Of a stretch of 7,087 nucleotides of DNA, positions 4,821-7,087 are shown in pieces. The notes beneath the pieces are model-generated. The model did no database searches. It was not told the DNA's origin and saw only the letters and a list, made by a program, of their open reading frames with translations. The position numbers were made by a program, and so were the translations under genes. Source of the DNA: an uncultured bacterium (GTDB lineage Bacteria > Bacillota > Clostridia > Lachnospirales > Lachnospiraceae); contig CAMBUC010000108.1 in assembly GCA_945871045.1 (NCBI GenBank), positions 1 through 7,087 of the forward strand, written 5' to 3'. Every line of letters starts with the position of its first letter. The stretch's first letter is position 1.

Positions 4821-7087
4821 GAAGAAACGATTAAGCTGTCAGTTTGCGCTGGCTCTGATCGTTGGCATGTTAGTTGCAGAATATGGTGGTTGGCAGAAAC
4901 TGTTGCTGATCACCATTTTTGTAATCTTACTTCTTACGCCTCAGATCTGTAAAAGACAATACTTGGAATGTGCCCTAAGAGGAGCGCTGCTTTTGGCAGT
5001 GGGGGTGCTTGGCATTGGTTGTTATGTCAGGCAGGCAGATCTGTTTGAGAAGGAAAAACAGGAGTTATTGTGCAAAGAGCAGCTTACGGTGTGCGGGACG
5101 CTCATCCGCAAAGAACAAAAAAATGAGCGCTGGCAACTGACTCTGGCATTGCCGGGATTTGAAAATCGGGTGGTTGTGTCTTCGCAGGAGGGCGGATATC
5201 CGCTGGACTGCGTTCTATCAGTCAAAGGACTGATCTATGAGTTCCATACCCCTCGAAACGAGGGGCAATTCAACGAACAGCAATATCAAAAAACAAAGAA
5301 AGTGATCGGACGGATCAACGCGGAAGCGATCACATGCATCCGTGCGCCTTCCGGCATCTATGCATGGAGAGAAGCACTCTATCAGTTTCGCGTCCGTTTG
5401 TGTGCCGTCTATGAAACATGTCTGCCGCCGCAGACGGCAGGCATTTTGACAACCATGGCGGTGGGAGACAAGTCGATGTTGGACGAGGAGGTGCGATCTT
5501 TGTTTCAAAAGGCAGGGATCAGCCACATACTGGCGATCTCGGGAATGCATATCAGCATGATCGGAATGGCAATCTATGCCTTCCTGCGAAAAACAAAGAA
5601 CTCCTATGTCAGATGTGCCATCGGAACAGCCGTGGTACTGTTTTTGTACGGCACATTGATCGGCATGGGGGTATCTGCAAAGCGAGCCATCGGAATGTTT
5701 CTTATTTTTCTGGTGGCACAATGTTTGGGGCGCGGCTATGACACCGCATCCGCATTGGCGGTTCTTGCGATCGTGCTTCTGGTTGAAAATCCATTTCTTT
5801 TGCAGGATGTGAGTTTTCAGTTCTCGTTTCTTGCGGTAGTGGGAGTCATAACAGCAGAACATGTACTTCCGAAAAAGGATTCCGGCGGGGGATGGTATCG
5901 CCGGGTACGCCCGGTTTTGTTGTCTTTGCTATTACAACTTTTTACGTTCCCTTTGGTGGCTTTTTACTACTATGAATTACCGCTCTATGGGCTGTTTTTC
6001 AACCTGCTGTTATTACCGTATCTGGGTATCGCTTTAGGTTTTGGCCTTCTGGGCGGTGTCGCAGGGACGTTCCTTTTGCCATGGGCGAAGGTGTTTCTCC
6101 TGCCATGTAAGATCGTATTTTCTGTTTATCTGTGGGTGTGTAGATTTGTGGAAGGATTACCGTTTGCGACAGTGATCTGTGGAAAGCCGTCCATAGGGAA
6201 AATCGCTGCGTACTATGCAATGTTCGGAGTGCTGCTTTTTTTGGTGGAAAAAAGAAAAGAAAAAGCAAAAGATTTGTCTGATGAGAAATCCGAAAAAAGC
6301 GTAGGTTGTGGAGAGGGAGGACGCGTGTGCTCCTATTTGTTGGTGGGAGCCCTTGGACTTTTTTCTTTTCTTATAGCGGTTCCGAAACAAGGGTTTGAGA
6401 TTGATTTTCTGGACGTTGGTCAGGGGGATGCCTCGATGATCCGCACGGAGCAGGGGATCGTCTGTTTCGTAGACGGTGGAAGTTCAGATGTAAAAGGCGT
6501 CGGCACTTATCGGATCTTACCATTTTTAAAATCAAAAGGAATCCGAAAGGTAGATACTTGGATCCTTTCCCATTTGGACGATGACCATGTGAACGGATTC
6601 TATGAGGTATTGGAATCAGGGTATCCGATCGACCGGGTTGTGATCTCAACACGTCTGGAAGAGAGTGATGCAAAGGCGTATTTGTTTCAGATGCTTTCGC
6701 AGTATCAGATACCGGTGATTGAAGTGAATGGCGGAGATGTTTTGCGTTTGCATAACGATGATTCGTATCTTCAGTTTTTGTCACCGGAGGAAGAGACACC
6801 TGTTTATGACGAGAACGGTGCAAGCCTTGTTTTTCTGTACAAAGATCCCGGGATCAGTGCCTTATGGACCGGAGACATCGGAAAGACGCAGGAGGAATGG
6901 CTGCTTCGTAATGGAAAACTGCAGCAAGTGGATATTTATAAAGCAGCCCATCATGGCTCCCGGTTTTCCAACACCGAAGGATATCTGCAGGCGCTTTCCC
7001 CGAAACTTTCCGTTGTATCCTGCGCCAAACGCAATCGTTACGGTCATCCCGAGGAGGCTGCCATCCGGCATATGGAAGCAGCCGGAA
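4813..7087 (+). CDS. comEC: ComEC/Rec2 DNA-uptake channel, 3'-truncated; probable non-canonical start
   Basis: Polytopic membrane channel that carries single-stranded transforming DNA into the cytoplasm. The frame is open from a TAA at 4786-4788 to the window end. Numbering from ATC 4813: RKKR then hydrophobic segments at about 8-24, 30-44 and 57-74; an OB-fold/DUF4131 region (about 84-180) with the family block NEGQFN at 149-154; the competence domain (about 205-480) with SHILAISGMHIS (237-248) and GVSAKRA; a charged linker (479-505); and a metallo-beta-lactamase-like domain from about 528 with DVGQGD (534-539), SHLDDDH (586-592), TGD (686-688), AHHGS (712-716) and NRYGHP. HLDDDH has Asp in place of the second His of HxHxDH, as is usual in ComEC. 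758 codons are visible; about 40 C-terminal residues are probably missing. No canonical start is found before ATG 4867, which would cut off the basic leader and part of helix 1. Identity is very sure; the 5' boundary is not. Confidence 0.93.
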   Translation, partial: MLRKKRLSCQFALALIVGMLVAEYGGWQKLLLITIFVILLLTPQICKRQYLECALRGALLLAVGVLGIGCYVRQADLFEKEKQELLCKEQLTVCGTLIRKEQKNERWQLTLALPGFENRVVVSSQEGGYPLDCVLSVKGLIYEFHTPRNEGQFNEQQYQKTKKVIGRINAEAITCIRAPSGIYAWREALYQFRVRLCAVYETCLPPQTAGILTTMAVGDKSMLDEEVRSLFQKAGISHILAISGMHISMIGMAIYAFLRKTKNSYVRCAIGTAVVLFLYGTLIGMGVSAKRAIGMFLIFLVAQCLGRGYDTASALAVLAIVLLVENPFLLQDVSFQFSFLAVVGVITAEHVLPKKDSGGGWYRRVRPVLLSLLLQLFTFPLVAFYYYELPLYGLFFNLLLLPYLGIALGFGLLGGVAGTFLLPWAKVFLLPCKIVFSVYLWVCRFVEGLPFATVICGKPSIGKIAAYYAMFGVLLFLVEKRKEKAKDLSDEKSEKSVGCGEGGRVCSYLLVGALGLFSFLIAVPKQGFEIDFLDVGQGDASMIRTEQGIVCFVDGGSSDVKGVGTYRILPFLKSKGIRKVDTWILSHLDDDHVNGFYEVLESGYPIDRVVISTRLEESDAKAYLFQMLSQYQIPVIEVNGGDVLRLHNDDSYLQFLSPEEETPVYDENGASLVFLYKDPGISALWTGDIGKTQEEWLLRNGKLQQVDIYKAAHHGSRFSNTEGYLQALSPKLSVVSCAKRNRYGHPEEAAIRHMEAAG

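Noticed and set aside
4821..4866. Separate promoter for comEC
   Set aside because: No convincing -35/-10 pair with proper spacing was seen; the overlap with the upstream gene favours co-transcription.
5418..5741. Plus-strand 107-codon open frame starting with ATG inside comEC
   Set aside because: It is in a different frame from the intact comEC frame, lacks an RBS, and its product shows no family pattern.
5218..5862. Minus-strand open frame (214 codons) opposite comEC
   Set aside because: His/Cys/Arg-rich with no recognisable motif; the + strand in this stretch encodes the conserved ComEC core including SHILAISGMHIS.

Overview
The window looks like a chromosomal segment of a Gram-positive, low-to-medium GC anaerobe of the class Clostridia, probably Lachnospiraceae-like. 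The basis is strong AGGAGG-type ribosome binding sites, a GerMN (spore germination GerM-like) lipoprotein, an SLBB plus helix-hairpin-helix ComEA, and tight one-strand gene packing. The taxonomic placement is inference. No rRNA, tRNA, mobile element or CRISPR array was seen.

Layout, all on the + strand: (1) 3-845, the 3' two thirds of argD (acetylornithine aminotransferase), cut by the left edge. (2) 846-957, a 112-base gap with a good sigma-A-type promoter (TTGTAA, 17 bp, TAAAAT) and a short leader. (3) 958-1641, comEA, a DNA-binding competence protein that here looks like a lipoprotein. (4) 1642-1687, a gap with a perfect 7-bp inverted repeat. (5) 1688-2377, an OmpR/PhoB-type response regulator. 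(6) 2390-3826, a membrane sensor histidine kinase with an extracytoplasmic sensor domain and HAMP. (7) 3837-4820, a lipoprotein with two GerMN domains. (8) about 4813-7087, comEC, the DNA-uptake channel with a metallo-beta-lactamase-like C-terminal domain, cut by the right edge. The comEC frame has no stop codon in the window and no ATG/GTG/TTG start where one is expected.

Genes 958-7087 are spaced by 46, 12 and 10 bases and then an overlap of about 8, so they probably form one operon from the promoter near 870-898. ComEA (DNA receptor) and ComEC (membrane channel) are the two core parts of transformation DNA uptake across the Gram-positive membrane. Between them lies a regulator-kinase-GerMN lipoprotein module that resembles, in gene order and domain type, the actinobacterial MtrA-MtrB-LpqB system. 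That envelope-sensing module inside a DNA-uptake operon is the most interesting feature here. The second is the apparent AUC start codon of comEC.
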